Assembly: GCA_900771955.1 (NCBI GenBank)
Contig: CAAGPW010000242.1
Span: 1 to 12,582 of the forward strand
Length of the DNA stretch: 12,582 bases
Direction: 5' to 3'
Source of the DNA: Lachnospiraceae bacterium
Lineage (GTDB): Bacteria > Bacillota > Clostridia > Lachnospirales > Lachnospiraceae
The notes under the pieces are model-generated. The model searched no databases and was not told where the DNA came from. It worked only from the letters and a program-made list of their open reading frames with translations. The translations under genes and the position numbers were made by a program. Positions 1 to 7,286 of the stretch are shown piece after piece (the first letter of the stretch is position 1; each line of letters opens with the position of its first letter).

Positions 1-69
1 CGCAGCGCGCGGAGACGAAGTTATAGCTACGCTATCCGCTTGCGCGCGAAAGTGTGCGAAGCACACTTT
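1..69. repeat. Structured intergenic repeat with stacked hairpins
   Basis: Three inverted repeats are packed into 69 bases at the window edge. GCGCGC GGA (5-13) can pair with TCC (35-37) and GCGCGC (42-47), enclosing ATAGC-TAC-GCTAT (23-35). A perfect 9-bp stem follows: AAAGTGTGC (49-57), loop GAA, GCACACTTT (61-69). There is no T-run, so it is not a classic terminator. The dense palindromy resembles dispersed intergenic (REP- or MITE-like) repeats, but only one copy is visible here and its left side may be cut by the window. Confidence 0.45.
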
Positions 70-118
70 GTTCTAATGAAGATAAAAATGATGGTCAGAA
101 AAAAGGAGAGCGATATTT

Positions 119-898
119 ATGGATCAGAAGAAAAAGCCGGTGATCGGGGTGAGCCCGCTTTATGATGAAACAAAAGAAAGTATCTGGATGCTGCCGGGCT
201 ATCTGGAAGGGCTTTTAGAGGTGGGGGCGATTCCGGTCATTCTGCCGCTTACGGCGCAAAAAGAGGATTATGAGTATCTGGATGCGCAGTTTGACGGTTA
301 CCTGCTGACCGGAGGTCATGATATCGATCCGGCACTGTATGGAGAGGAAAAAAGTGAAAACTGCGGTGCGCCTTGTGCAATGAGGGATACGATCGAGCCG
401 TATCTTTACCATATGGCAGTTGCGGAAGATAAGCCGGTGCTCGGTATCTGCCGTGGAATCCAGCTGATCAATGTGCTGGAGGGCGGAACACTTTATCAGG
501 ATCTGCCATCAGAATACAAGACAACAGTGGAACACCATATGAGTGCGCCTTATGACCGGGTGGAACATAAGGTTGACATAAAGATAGATAGTCCGCTGTA
601 TGACCTGGTAAAAAAAGAGAAGCTCGGGGTGAACAGCTACCATCATCAGGCAGTCCGCACACTCGGAGAGAAACTGGTTTCGATGGCAGTTTCGGAGGAT
701 GGACTGGTGGAAGCGGTATACCGACCGGGCCTTAAATTTGTCTGGGGCGTGCAGTGGCATCCGGAATTCCTGTATCGAAAGGATGCGGATGCGAAGAAGA
801 TTTTTCAGGCGTTTGTGGATGCTTGCGGCACAGACGGAGGCGGTCTGTATGATCGTGGATGGACAGATGGTGGGATATTATATTCTTCACCCGAATAA
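119..898 (+). CDS. Gamma-glutamyl-gamma-aminobutyrate hydrolase family protein (peptidase C26, class I glutamine amidotransferase fold)
   Basis: Predicted cytoplasmic amidohydrolase of the PuuD/C26 family, which cleaves gamma-glutamyl amides. The physiological substrate cannot be read from sequence. Family landmarks are TGGHDIDPALYG (residues 64-75), the nucleophile elbow GICRGIQ with Cys111, VNSYHHQAV (171-179), and the catalytic dyad in GVQWHPEF (His214, Glu216). The start is ATG 119, with AAAGGAGAG about 8 bases upstream. The native family end is expected near FVDAC (about residue 236). The last roughly 23 residues are translated out of frame from an adjoining GNAT gene remnant, so the C-terminus is a chimaeric tail; the catalytic core is complete and probably active. 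There is no signal peptide or membrane segment. MATE follows 235 bases downstream. Confidence 0.88.
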   Translation: MDQKKKPVIGVSPLYDETKESIWMLPGYLEGLLEVGAIPVILPLTAQKEDYEYLDAQFDGYLLTGGHDIDPALYGEEKSENCGAPCAMRDTIEPYLYHMAVAEDKPVLGICRGIQLINVLEGGTLYQDLPSEYKTTVEHHMSAPYDRVEHKVDIKIDSPLYDLVKKEKLGVNSYHHQAVRTLGEKLVSMAVSEDGLVEAVYRPGLKFVWGVQWHPEFLYRKDADAKKIFQAFVDACGTDGGGLYDRGWTDGGILYSSPE

Positions 899-1098
899 CA
901 TCGGGCGCTGCAGTCATGTTGCAAATGCCTCGTATGTGCTGTCAAAAGAGATGCGTGGCAGGCAATACAGCGGCACTCCGGATATACAAAGAGGAAGGAT
1001 TTTCCATGATCGGAACAATTCCGGGTGGCTTTCGGTTAAAGAATGGTGTATACTCAGATATGCACATTTTGTATCTGCCGCTTGTGCAGAATACATAA
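826..1098 (+). pseudogene. GNAT acetyltransferase remnant, head and middle deleted
   Basis: Two pieces of a GNAT N-acetyltransferase lie in different frames. The first (about 826-957) reads IVDGQMVGYYILHPNN followed by SHVANASYVLSKEMRG, the central beta strands leading into the acetyl-CoA loop. The second (about 964-1098, another frame) reads NTAALRIYKEEGF then IGTIPGGFRLKNGVYSD, the conserved GNAT C-terminal part, ending at TAA 1096-1098. The N-terminal half is missing, as are about 25 codons that should link MRG to NTAAL (the pyrophosphate loop and helix alpha-3). The 5' break lies inside the C-terminal codons of the upstream amidotransferase gene. No product of this gene can be functional. 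Confidence 0.8.
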
Positions 1099-1132
1099 AA
1101 CGGTGCAGAAAAACAAAAAAGGGAGAAGAGTT

Positions 1133-2500
1133 ATGAAAGATAACCGTAATTTTTTAGGAAGTGAACCAATCGGTGTATTATTGCGCCGTCTGGCACTGCC
1201 GACCGTAGTTGCACAGATCATCAACATGCTTTACAACATCGTGGACCGTATTTACATCGGTCACATACCCGGTGAGGGACCGCTTGCACTGACCGGCGTG
1301 GGTGTATGTATGCCGATCATTATGGTCGTAACGGCATTTTCTGCATTTGCAGCAGCGGGCGGAGCACCGCGGGCATCCATTTTTATGGGAAAGGGTGACA
1401 GAGAGTCGGCGGAGAAAACGCTTGGTAACTGTCTGACGCTTCAGATCATTATCTCAGTGATCCTGACAGTGGCATTGCTTGTATCCAGCCGTGCCCTGTT
1501 GTTAAGATTCGGTGCCAGCGAAAATACGATCAGCTATGCAACAGGTTATATGAATCTGTATGCGCTCGGTACGGTCTTTGTGCAGGTGACACTTGGCATG
1601 AATGCATTTATCACAGCACAGGGATTTGCGAAGGAAGGAATGTTTTCGGTGCTGATCGGAGCACTGGCAAATATTCTGCTCGATCCGGTCTTTATTTTCC
1701 TGTTTCATATGGGCGTCCGGGGAGCAGCGCTTGCAACTGTTGTGTCACAGGCATTGTCCTGTCTGTGGGTATGTACCTTTCTGTGCGGGGAAAGCACACA
1801 TCTGAAGATAAAAAAGGAATATATGAAGTTACAAAACGGGATCGTGCTTCCGTGTCTTGCCCTTGGTCTTGCAACATTTACAATGCAGGCGAGTGAGAGC
1901 GTGATTTCATTTTGCTTTAATTCTTCCCTGGAAAGATACGGCGGAGATATCGCGGTCGGGGCGATGACGATCTTAACCAGTGTCATGCAGTTCGCTATGC
2001 TGCCGCTGCAGGGTCTCGGACAGGGAGCACAGCCGATCATCAGCTATAATTACGGAGCACGGAATACAGAACGTGTAAAGGCGGCATTCCGCCTGCTGTT
2101 AAAATGCGATCTCTGTTATTCCGTTATACTCTGGCTGCTCGTGATGGTATTTCCCCAGGTGTTTGTGTCGCTCTTTACCGCAGCACCGACACTGATCGCC
2201 TATGCGAAACCGGCGCTGCGGATCTATCTGGCGTGTCTTGGACTGTTCGGAATACAGCTTGCCTGCCAGATGACGTTTACGTCACTTGGAAAGGCACTGG
2301 CGTCCATTGTGGTCGCAGTCGTGCGAAAAATTGTTCTGCTCATTCCGTTTATTTATCTGATGCCGCGCCTGTTCCCGGAAAATCCGGTGGCAGCAGTATT
2401 TTTTGCGGAGCCGGCAGCGGATTTTTTGGCGATCGTATTTACGTCGATCCTGTTTGCAGTTCTGTTTAAAAAGGTACTGAAAAAAATGCAGCAGGAGTAA
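1133..2500 (+). CDS. MATE family multidrug/cation efflux transporter
   Basis: Inner-membrane antiporter of the MATE (NorM/DinF-like) superfamily, 455 aa, the usual family length. These proteins export drugs or metabolites in exchange for Na+ or H+; the substrate here is unknown. About 12 hydrophobic segments are arranged as two repeats. The N-repeat opens with LALPTVVAQIINMLYNIVDR (about residues 20-39), the typical first MATE helix ending in D-R. The C-repeat includes PLQGLGQGAQPIISYNYGA, the hallmark second-half motif. I chose ATG 1133 because GGGAGAAG lies just upstream and the protein then begins KDNRNFLGSEPI as in relatives; an in-frame ATG at 1043 would run through the GNAT remnant. A shared terminator separates it from convergent hcp. 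Confidence 0.92.
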   Translation: MKDNRNFLGSEPIGVLLRRLALPTVVAQIINMLYNIVDRIYIGHIPGEGPLALTGVGVCMPIIMVVTAFSAFAAAGGAPRASIFMGKGDRESAEKTLGNCLTLQIIISVILTVALLVSSRALLLRFGASENTISYATGYMNLYALGTVFVQVTLGMNAFITAQGFAKEGMFSVLIGALANILLDPVFIFLFHMGVRGAALATVVSQALSCLWVCTFLCGESTHLKIKKEYMKLQNGIVLPCLALGLATFTMQASESVISFCFNSSLERYGGDIAVGAMTILTSVMQFAMLPLQGLGQGAQPIISYNYGARNTERVKAAFRLLLKCDLCYSVILWLLVMVFPQVFVSLFTAAPTLIAYAKPALRIYLACLGLFGIQLACQMTFTSLGKALASIVVAVVRKIVLLIPFIYLMPRLFPENPVAAVFFAEPAADFLAIVFTSILFAVLFKKVLKKMQQE

Positions 2501-2510
2501 CAGAAAAAGA

Positions 2511-2552
2511 AAAGAACCATCCTCAGCTTTTTGTAGCCGGAGATGGTTCTTT
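2511..2552. terminator. Bidirectional terminator between MATE gene and hcp
   Basis: AAAGAACCATC (2511-2521) pairs perfectly with GATGGTTCTTT (2542-2552), an 11-bp stem with a 20-base loop, located between the convergent stops. On the minus strand the stem runs into a long T-rich tail that should end hcp transcription. On the plus strand the tail is TTTCTCTG, weaker but plausible for the MATE gene. Confidence 0.75.
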
Positions 2553-2557
2553 CTCTG

Positions 2558-4192
2558 TTATGAGAAGAAAAGCTTCAAGTCGTCTTCGACGGTTCCGATG
2601 CCGGAGATACCGAAGTTATCTACAAGGACTTTTGCCACATTCGGGGATAAGAATGCAGGGAGTGTCGGTCCGAGATGGATATTTTTTACGCCGAGGTAGA
2701 GAAGCGCAAGCAGTACGATGACAGCTTTCTGCTCATACCAGGCAATATTGTAGACGATCGGCAGGTCATTGATGTCGGAGAGACCGAATACTTCCTTTAA
2801 TTTCAGGGCGATGACTGCGAGGGAGTAGGAGTCATTGCACTGCCCGGCATCGAGCACACGCGGAATGCCGCCGATGTCGCCGAGGTTCAATTTGTTATAT
2901 TTGTATTTTGCGCATCCGGCAGTCAGGATGACGGTATCCTTTGGAAGTGCTTTCGCAAATTCGGTATAATAATCCCTGGATTTTGATCTGCCGTCGCAGC
3001 CGGCCATGACAACAAATTTTTTGATCGCACCGGATTTTACGGCATCTACGATCTGATCGGCGAGCGCGAGTACCTGATTGTGGGCAAAGCCGCCAATGAT
3101 CTCACCATGTTCAAGCTCTTTTGGCGCCGCACAGCGTTTGGCATGCGCGATCAGTTCGGAGAAATCTTTTGTCTCACCGACACCGCCGCCAATGTGTCTG
3201 CATCCTGGATATCCGGCAGCACCGGTGGTGTAAAGACGGTCTTTGTAGCTGGCTTTTGGCGGAACGATACAGTTTGTGGTCATTAAGATCGGGCCGTGGA
3301 AGCTTTCAAATTCTTCGTTCTGTTTCCACCAGGCATTTCCGTAGTTCCCTGCAAAATGCGCATATTTTTTAAATGCCGGATAATAGTGTGCAGGAAGCAT
3401 TTCTGAGTGGGTATAGACATCCACGCCGGTTCCTGCGGTCTGCTCTAAGAGCATTTCAAGGTCTTTTAGGTCATGACCGGAGATCAGGATACCCGGGTTA
3501 TTTCTGACACCAATATTTACTTTGGTGATCTCTGGATTGCCATAGGCACTGGTGTTGGCTTCATCTAAGAGCGCCATGCCGTCCACACCGTATTTTCCGG
3601 TCTCCAGTGTGAGGGCGATCAGATCGTCTGCGGAGAGTGAGTCATCCAGAGTGGCAGCAAGTGCGCGCTGCAGGAAGGCATCAGTCGCAGCATCTGACTT
3701 TAACAGGGCGTTGGCGTGCTTGGAGTAGGCGGAGAGCCCCTTTAATCCGTAGGTGATCAGTTCTCTTAAGCTGCGGATATCTTCATCTTTGGTGGAAAGG
3801 ACACCGACGGTTTTCGCTTTCGCTTCGTATTCGGCTTCGGTGCCGTTCCAGAGTGCGGCCGTGGGAAGCCCCGCAGTGTCGGAAAGCTGTGCAAGCAGCT
3901 TATCCTTTAAAGCTAAAGTCTCACGGATGCGTGCGACAATCGCTTCTTTGTCAAAATTTGCATTGGTAATGGTCGTAAACAGGTTTACACTGATCTGCTG
4001 ATCGATGGAGGCTGCAACTTCTTTTTTCTCTGCACGCAGTGCAGTGGTTACAGCGGAGATCCCTTTGGTCACATAGACGAGCAGATCCTGCATGGCAGCC
4101 ACATCGGGTTTCTTTCCACAGACGCCGGACTGGGTGCAGCCTGCGCATCCTGCGGTTTCCTGACATTGATAACAAAACATTTTATATTCCAT
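2558..4192 (-). CDS. hcp: Hydroxylamine reductase / hybrid cluster protein (Hcp)
   Basis: Cytoplasmic iron-sulfur enzyme that reduces hydroxylamine to ammonia and, as shown for enteric Hcp, acts in nitric oxide detoxification. The 544-aa length fits class I Hcp. The N-terminal cluster motif is Cys7-X2-Cys10-X8-Cys19-X5-Cys25. Hybrid-cluster ligands are all present with family spacing: His240 (SGHDL), Glu264 (HSEM), Cys308 (TTNC), Cys399 (GCDGR), Cys427 (AGCAKY), Cys452 (GQCNDSY) and Glu487 (WYEQKA). The start MEYKMFC at 4192 is supported by AGGAGG eight bases upstream; Met5 is the start used by many homologues but lacks its own site. It is divergent from a Crp/Fnr regulator gene with a palindromic operator between them, typical of HcpR-type control by nitrosative stress. 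Confidence 0.95.
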   Translation of the reverse strand: MEYKMFCYQCQETAGCAGCTQSGVCGKKPDVAAMQDLLVYVTKGISAVTTALRAEKKEVAASIDQQISVNLFTTITNANFDKEAIVARIRETLALKDKLLAQLSDTAGLPTAALWNGTEAEYEAKAKTVGVLSTKDEDIRSLRELITYGLKGLSAYSKHANALLKSDAATDAFLQRALAATLDDSLSADDLIALTLETGKYGVDGMALLDEANTSAYGNPEITKVNIGVRNNPGILISGHDLKDLEMLLEQTAGTGVDVYTHSEMLPAHYYPAFKKYAHFAGNYGNAWWKQNEEFESFHGPILMTTNCIVPPKASYKDRLYTTGAAGYPGCRHIGGGVGETKDFSELIAHAKRCAAPKELEHGEIIGGFAHNQVLALADQIVDAVKSGAIKKFVVMAGCDGRSKSRDYYTEFAKALPKDTVILTAGCAKYKYNKLNLGDIGGIPRVLDAGQCNDSYSLAVIALKLKEVFGLSDINDLPIVYNIAWYEQKAVIVLLALLYLGVKNIHLGPTLPAFLSPNVAKVLVDNFGISGIGTVEDDLKLFFS

Positions 4193-4217
4193 ATCTGTTT
4201 CCTCCTGATTGATCTGG

Positions 4218-4247
4218 TTGTTCTTGACTTTACGGACAGAGTATAAT
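4218..4247 (+). promoter_or_regulatory. Sigma-A type promoter for the Crp/Fnr regulator gene
   Basis: TTGTTC (4218-4223), an 18-base spacer and a perfect TATAAT (4242-4247) predict a start near 4254, about 43 bases before the ATG at 4297. The -10 overlaps the predicted hcp -10 on the opposite strand, so the two promoters are interlocked. Confidence 0.55.
4240..4245 (-). promoter_or_regulatory. Predicted -10 element of the hcp promoter
   Basis: Minus-strand TATACT (5/6 to consensus) puts the start of transcription near 4233 and leaves a 5' leader of about 40 bases. No good -35 hexamer lies 16-18 bases upstream, which suits an activator-dependent promoter. TATTAT (4248-4243) is an overlapping alternative. 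Confidence 0.5.
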
Positions 4248-4266
4248 ATGATTCAAACAATAAATA

Positions 4267-4282
4267 TGTTGTTATAACAACA
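4267..4282. promoter_or_regulatory. Perfect 16-bp palindrome, likely Crp/Fnr-family operator
   Basis: TGTTGTTATAACAACA is a perfect palindrome in the hcp/regulator gap. Its centre (between 4274 and 4275) falls at -41.5 from the hcp start predicted by TATACT, the standard class II activation position for Crp/Fnr proteins. It falls downstream of the regulator's own predicted start and just ahead of its ribosome site, where binding would repress. The binding protein is inferred from position; no family consensus was matched. Confidence 0.65.
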
Positions 4283-4296
4283 AAATGGAGGAAAAT

Positions 4297-4965
4297 ATGA
4301 ATTTTTTTCAGATAGCAAGAACACCATTGTTTGCAGGAACTACAGAGGAGGAGACAAAGCATATGCTCACCTGTCTGAAAGCAGTGGAAAAGACTTATAA
4401 AAAAGGAGAGACGATCTACTGTGCGGGCGATGTTATTACTGAGGTGGGGCTGGTGTTATCCGGCAGTGTCCTGATCGAAAATGTGGATGTGTGGGGAAAC
4501 TGCAGTGTCCTGGATAAGGTCGGGGAAGGAAAGATATTTGCAGAGTCCTATGCCTGTATACCGGGGGAACGTCTGATGGTCAGCGTGACTGCAGCGGAGA
4601 CATCGGACATTTTGTTTTTAGATGTTACAAAAATGCTGTTGATCTGTTCAAATGCCTGCAGTTTCCATCAGAAGCTGCTGCGAAATCTGCTGTCGGTCTC
4701 TGCACAGAAGAATCTGCGTCTGTCCAGAAGAATCTTTAATACCTCAGCAAAATCCATAAGGGGGCGTCTGCTTTCCTATCTTTCTTATGAAGCGATGCAG
4801 CATGCGTGCAGAGAGTTTGATATTCCGTACAACAGACAGCAGCTTGCGGATTATCTGAGCGTAGATCGTTCTGCCATGTCGAATGAACTGGGAAAAATGC
4901 AGCGGGAAGGGCTGATTTGTGTGAAACGGAATCACTTTTGCATTCTGAATACGGAGCAGGCTTAG
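4297..4965 (+). CDS. Crp/Fnr family transcriptional regulator, HcpR-like
   Basis: DNA-binding regulator of 222 aa. An N-terminal cyclic-nucleotide-binding-like beta barrel spans about residues 8-115 (KKGETIYCAGD, GLVLSGSVLIE, GEGKIFAES). A dimerisation helix covers about 120-150. The C-terminal winged helix has its recognition unit at about 179-204 (NRQQLADYLSVDRSAMSNEL). There is no N-terminal Cys quartet as in oxygen-sensing Fnr, so the ligand is not evident; related HcpR proteins sense NO, some through haem. ATG 4297 is preferred because GGAGG (4287-4291) sits 5 bases ahead; the upstream ATG at 4285 overlaps that site. Divergence from hcp and the shared palindrome suggest it activates hcp and limits itself. 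Confidence 0.88.
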   Translation: MNFFQIARTPLFAGTTEEETKHMLTCLKAVEKTYKKGETIYCAGDVITEVGLVLSGSVLIENVDVWGNCSVLDKVGEGKIFAESYACIPGERLMVSVTAAETSDILFLDVTKMLLICSNACSFHQKLLRNLLSVSAQKNLRLSRRIFNTSAKSIRGRLLSYLSYEAMQHACREFDIPYNRQQLADYLSVDRSAMSNELGKMQREGLICVKRNHFCILNTEQA

Positions 4966-5076
4966 AAAACAAATTGAAAATAAATTTTTCTGTTTTGAAA
5001 CCATTAGATGAAATCACGGGTATTATTTGTGAAAAGACAACAACGCGCGTGAAAAATTTTAAGGGAGAAAAAAGAG

Positions 5077-5973
5077 ATGAAAAACAGAAAAATTGCGATT
5101 ATGGTAATGATGATGACACTGGCAGCAGTGGGAAGCATGGGTTGTGGAAAAAATACAGGAGCAGTGGGACAGCCGGTTTCGGTTGAGAAGGAAAAGGAGA
5201 CGACGGCGGAGAAAAAGCACGAAACGGATGAATCATGGATCGACGCTGCATGGGATGAAGAGGAGAGCGAAGAGGAAGATACAGAAGAAACCGGATATGC
5301 GGGACATGGAACGACACATGGGACAACACATGGGGAGACACACGAAGCAGCGCATGAAACGGCACACGTAACAGAGCAGGAGCCGGCACATTCGGAGCTG
5401 GAGACGATGGGGAATGCGAACACGGGATCTGATAACTTCAATACAGGTTTGATTTCTGACGACTGGACAGATATGGCGTTCTGGTTTGACGGCGTCTATT
5501 ATGAACTCCCGGCATCCTATCAGGAACTGGAAGAGAACGGCTGGAGCTTTGATCTTGCAGAATACGGTTACACGGACGGGTATATTTTAAATCCGGGCGA
5601 TAAGACCTATGACACGATCGAACTGACCAATCCGATGTATGATGAGGACATCACCGTTTGGGTTGGATTTATCAACACCAGCGATACGGCAAAGGATATT
5701 CTGGACTGTGATATCTGGAGTATACAGCTTGATACCTGCAGTGGCTTTACACAGGTGGATAATTATCCGTATATGGAGATCGCACAGGGTATCGGCATCG
5801 GAAGTACACGTGAAGAGGTGGAGGATGCATTCGGTCCCTGTGATGACATCTATGAGGCAGAGGATGACGGTTATGTGACCTACAATTACAGTGAAGATTA
5901 TACCTATTATCTGAAGCTTACGATCGATGATAACAAGGGCGTGACTGCAATTTCCATGAGTGCTTACGAATAA
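5077..5973 (+). CDS. Putative surface lipoprotein with acidic and period-4 histidine-rich linker
   Basis: I do not recognise a named family. The 298-aa protein starts with a lipoprotein-type signal (MKNRK, hydrophobic stretch, then GSMGC with Cys23 as lipidation site; the lipobox is loose). Next comes a low-complexity acidic linker (about residues 37-72, rich in Glu). Six histidines follow, spaced exactly four residues apart (77, 81, 85, 89, 93, 97), plus His105. The folded C-terminal region (about 125-298) is rich in Asp, Tyr and Trp, and has GIGIGSTREEVEDAFGPC at 238-255, resembling the G-x-S/T-x-x-E-V turn of SmpA/BLIP-like domains. Cys211, Cys221 and Cys255 could form disulfides. The start has GGGAG about 10 bases upstream. 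It lies 75 bases before the alcohol dehydrogenase with no terminator between. The histidine array suggests metal binding, as inference only. Confidence 0.75.
   Translation: MKNRKIAIMVMMMTLAAVGSMGCGKNTGAVGQPVSVEKEKETTAEKKHETDESWIDAAWDEEESEEEDTEETGYAGHGTTHGTTHGETHEAAHETAHVTEQEPAHSELETMGNANTGSDNFNTGLISDDWTDMAFWFDGVYYELPASYQELEENGWSFDLAEYGYTDGYILNPGDKTYDTIELTNPMYDEDITVWVGFINTSDTAKDILDCDIWSIQLDTCSGFTQVDNYPYMEIAQGIGIGSTREEVEDAFGPCDDIYEAEDDGYVTYNYSEDYTYYLKLTIDDNKGVTAISMSAYE
5305..5367 (+). repeat. Degenerate 12-bp tandem repeat encoding X-X-X-His
   Basis: Within the lipoprotein gene, His codons recur every 12 bases from 5305 to 5365, in units such as GGAACGACACAT and GGGACAACACAT that then drift (CAT to CAC). 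This indicates expansion by slippage or unequal crossover followed by decay. Confidence 0.7.
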
Positions 5974-6048
5974 AGGAAAGAATCGTTGACAAAGCGGCAG
6001 ATTTTGTGTAAAACGGATATAAGAAAACAAGGAAAGGAAGCGATAGAG

Positions 6049-7179
6049 ATGGAGTTTTCATATTATCTGCCGGTGAACATCCAGTTTGGATGCGGAAAAG
6101 TGAAAGAAACCGGAGCATTTGCAAAGGTATGGGGAAAGAAGGCTTTGATCGTAACCGGAAGGAGCAGTGCAAAGAAGTCCGGTATTTATGATAAAGTAAA
6201 AGAAAGCCTGGAAAAAGAAGGAATCGAGACCGGACTTTTTGACCATGTGACACAGAACCCGCTTACCACTACAGCGGAGGAGGGCGCGGAATTTGTAAAA
6301 AAGAACGGTTTTGATCTGGTCGTTGCGATCGGCGGCGGAAGTGTGATGGACTGTGCAAAGGCGATCGCATTTCTTGCGGTGAATGAAGGCGATATCAATG
6401 ATTACATTTTCGGGCGCAGACAGAGTGACCGTGCGCTGCCGCTAATTCTGGTTCCGACGACCTGCGGAACCGGTTCGGAGGGAAATGGTTTTGCGGTGCT
6501 CACCAATCCTGCGAACGGGGATAAAAAGTCCCTGCGCGGAAGCTTTATTGTGGCAAAAGCATCTATTGTAGACCCGGAATGTATGATGACTATGCCAAAA
6601 AAGGTGCTTGCTTCCGTCGGGTTTGATGCACTCTGTCACTGCATGGAGTCCTATACATCCCGTACGGCACAGCCGTTTACGGAGGTATTGAGTCTGTATG
6701 GGATCTCACTTCTGGCGGAATCGCTTGTAAAGCTGTATCAGGGAAACGGGACGACAGAAGACTGGGAAAAGGTAACGCTTGCAAGTACGATCGGCGGTAT
6801 GGTCATTAATATGACCGGATGTACGCTGGCACATGGCATGGAACATCCGGCAAGCGGGCTTAAGGACATTGTGCATGGTCAGGGACTGGCAGCGCTCACA
6901 CCGGTCGTGATCGAAGCATCTTATAAGGGGGCTGCCGGAAAATATAAGAAAATCGCTGAATATCTTGGCGGAAAAGAAGCTGCAGAATGTGCAGACCGCG
7001 TGCGTGCCCTGTTAAAGGAACTGGAATTATCCTGTTCCCTTGCAGATTTGGGAATAGAGGAGAATGACATTCCATGGATGGCAGAAAACTGCATGAAGGT
7101 ATCTGCAGGCGGAATCGCAAATAATCCGGTCGTGTTTGATCAGGCAGAGATCACAAAGCTGTATGAGCAGGCATTGTGA
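6049..7179 (+). CDS. Iron-containing alcohol dehydrogenase
   Basis: Cytoplasmic NAD(P)H-dependent alcohol/aldehyde oxidoreductase of the group III Fe-ADH family (butanol dehydrogenase and lactaldehyde reductase relatives), 376 aa, typical length. The Rossmann-like half carries GGGSVMDCAKA (95-105, cofactor phosphate loop) and PTTCGTGSE (136-144). The helical half supplies metal ligands Asp193 and His197 (FDALCHCME), His262 (AHGMEH) and His276 (VHGQG), spaced as in FucO-type enzymes. The likely role is reducing fermentation aldehydes; substrate is not predictable. ATG 6049 follows AAGGAAG at good spacing; the in-frame TTG at 5986 would add 21 residues unlike the family. The stop codon lies inside a 32-bp sequence shared with the AEC gene downstream. 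A strong terminator follows. Confidence 0.93.
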   Translation: MEFSYYLPVNIQFGCGKVKETGAFAKVWGKKALIVTGRSSAKKSGIYDKVKESLEKEGIETGLFDHVTQNPLTTTAEEGAEFVKKNGFDLVVAIGGGSVMDCAKAIAFLAVNEGDINDYIFGRRQSDRALPLILVPTTCGTGSEGNGFAVLTNPANGDKKSLRGSFIVAKASIVDPECMMTMPKKVLASVGFDALCHCMESYTSRTAQPFTEVLSLYGISLLAESLVKLYQGNGTTEDWEKVTLASTIGGMVINMTGCTLAHGMEHPASGLKDIVHGQGLAALTPVVIEASYKGAAGKYKKIAEYLGGKEAAECADRVRALLKELELSCSLADLGIEENDIPWMAENCMKVSAGGIANNPVVFDQAEITKLYEQAL

Positions 7180-7201
7180 TAATGCAAAACAGGGTTGTAA
7201 A
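7170..7201 (+). repeat. Copy A of a 32-bp repeat shared with the AEC gene
   Basis: Bases 7170-7201 match 8054-8085 at 30 of 32 positions in direct orientation (differences at 7175 and 7193). Copy A covers the last codons and stop of the alcohol dehydrogenase. Read on the minus strand in the AEC frame it gives FTTLFCIITMPA, the same peptide as the AEC transporter; both differences are third-position synonymous changes. It is probably a fragment of an AEC-type coding sequence. Confidence 0.75.
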
Positions 7202-7208
7202 AATTCTT

Positions 7209-7251
7209 GCAGGGCGGCATAGTCAAAAGCTATGTTGTTCTGCTTTTTTTT
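7209..7251 (+). terminator. Rho-independent terminator after the alcohol dehydrogenase
   Basis: A 14-bp stem (7209-7222 with 7230-7243, including four G-U pairs) has a TCAAAAG loop and is followed by eight T residues (7244-7251). It is the expected end of the lipoprotein/dehydrogenase transcript. Confidence 0.85.
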
Positions 7252-7257
7252 GATTTC

Positions 7258-7286
7258 TTGTATTTATTCGGATAACCGTATATAAT
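7258..7286 (+). promoter_or_regulatory. Sigma-A promoter ahead of the AraC-type remnant
   Basis: TTGTAT (7258-7263), a 17-base spacer and TATAAT (7281-7286) predict transcription from about 7293, leaving a leader of about 300 bases before the GTG at 7597. Confidence 0.6.

Noticed and set aside
1043..1132. N-terminal extension of the MATE frame to ATG 1043
   Set aside because: The extension reads through the GNAT remnant and lacks a ribosome site; ATG 1133 has one and fits the family start.
4224..4247. TTGACT at 4224-4229 as the -35 partner of TATAAT at 4242
   Set aside because: The spacer is only 12 bases; TTGTTC at 4218 gives 18.
4995..5026. TTGAAA and TATTAT as a promoter for the lipoprotein
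   Set aside because: The spacer is 20 bases, too long to call with confidence.
5305..5367. CRISPR-like array
   Set aside because: The 12-bp units are contiguous, coding and in frame, with no spacers. No other regularly spaced repeat was seen in the window.
5004..5441. Minus-strand open frame rich in Cys, Ser and Val opposite the lipoprotein
   Set aside because: It is the antisense reading of the repetitive His/Glu codons of 5077-5973, with no ribosome site and no domain.
5986..6048. TTG start adding 21 residues to the alcohol dehydrogenase
   Set aside because: ATG 6049 has AAGGAAG at normal spacing and gives the standard family N-terminus.
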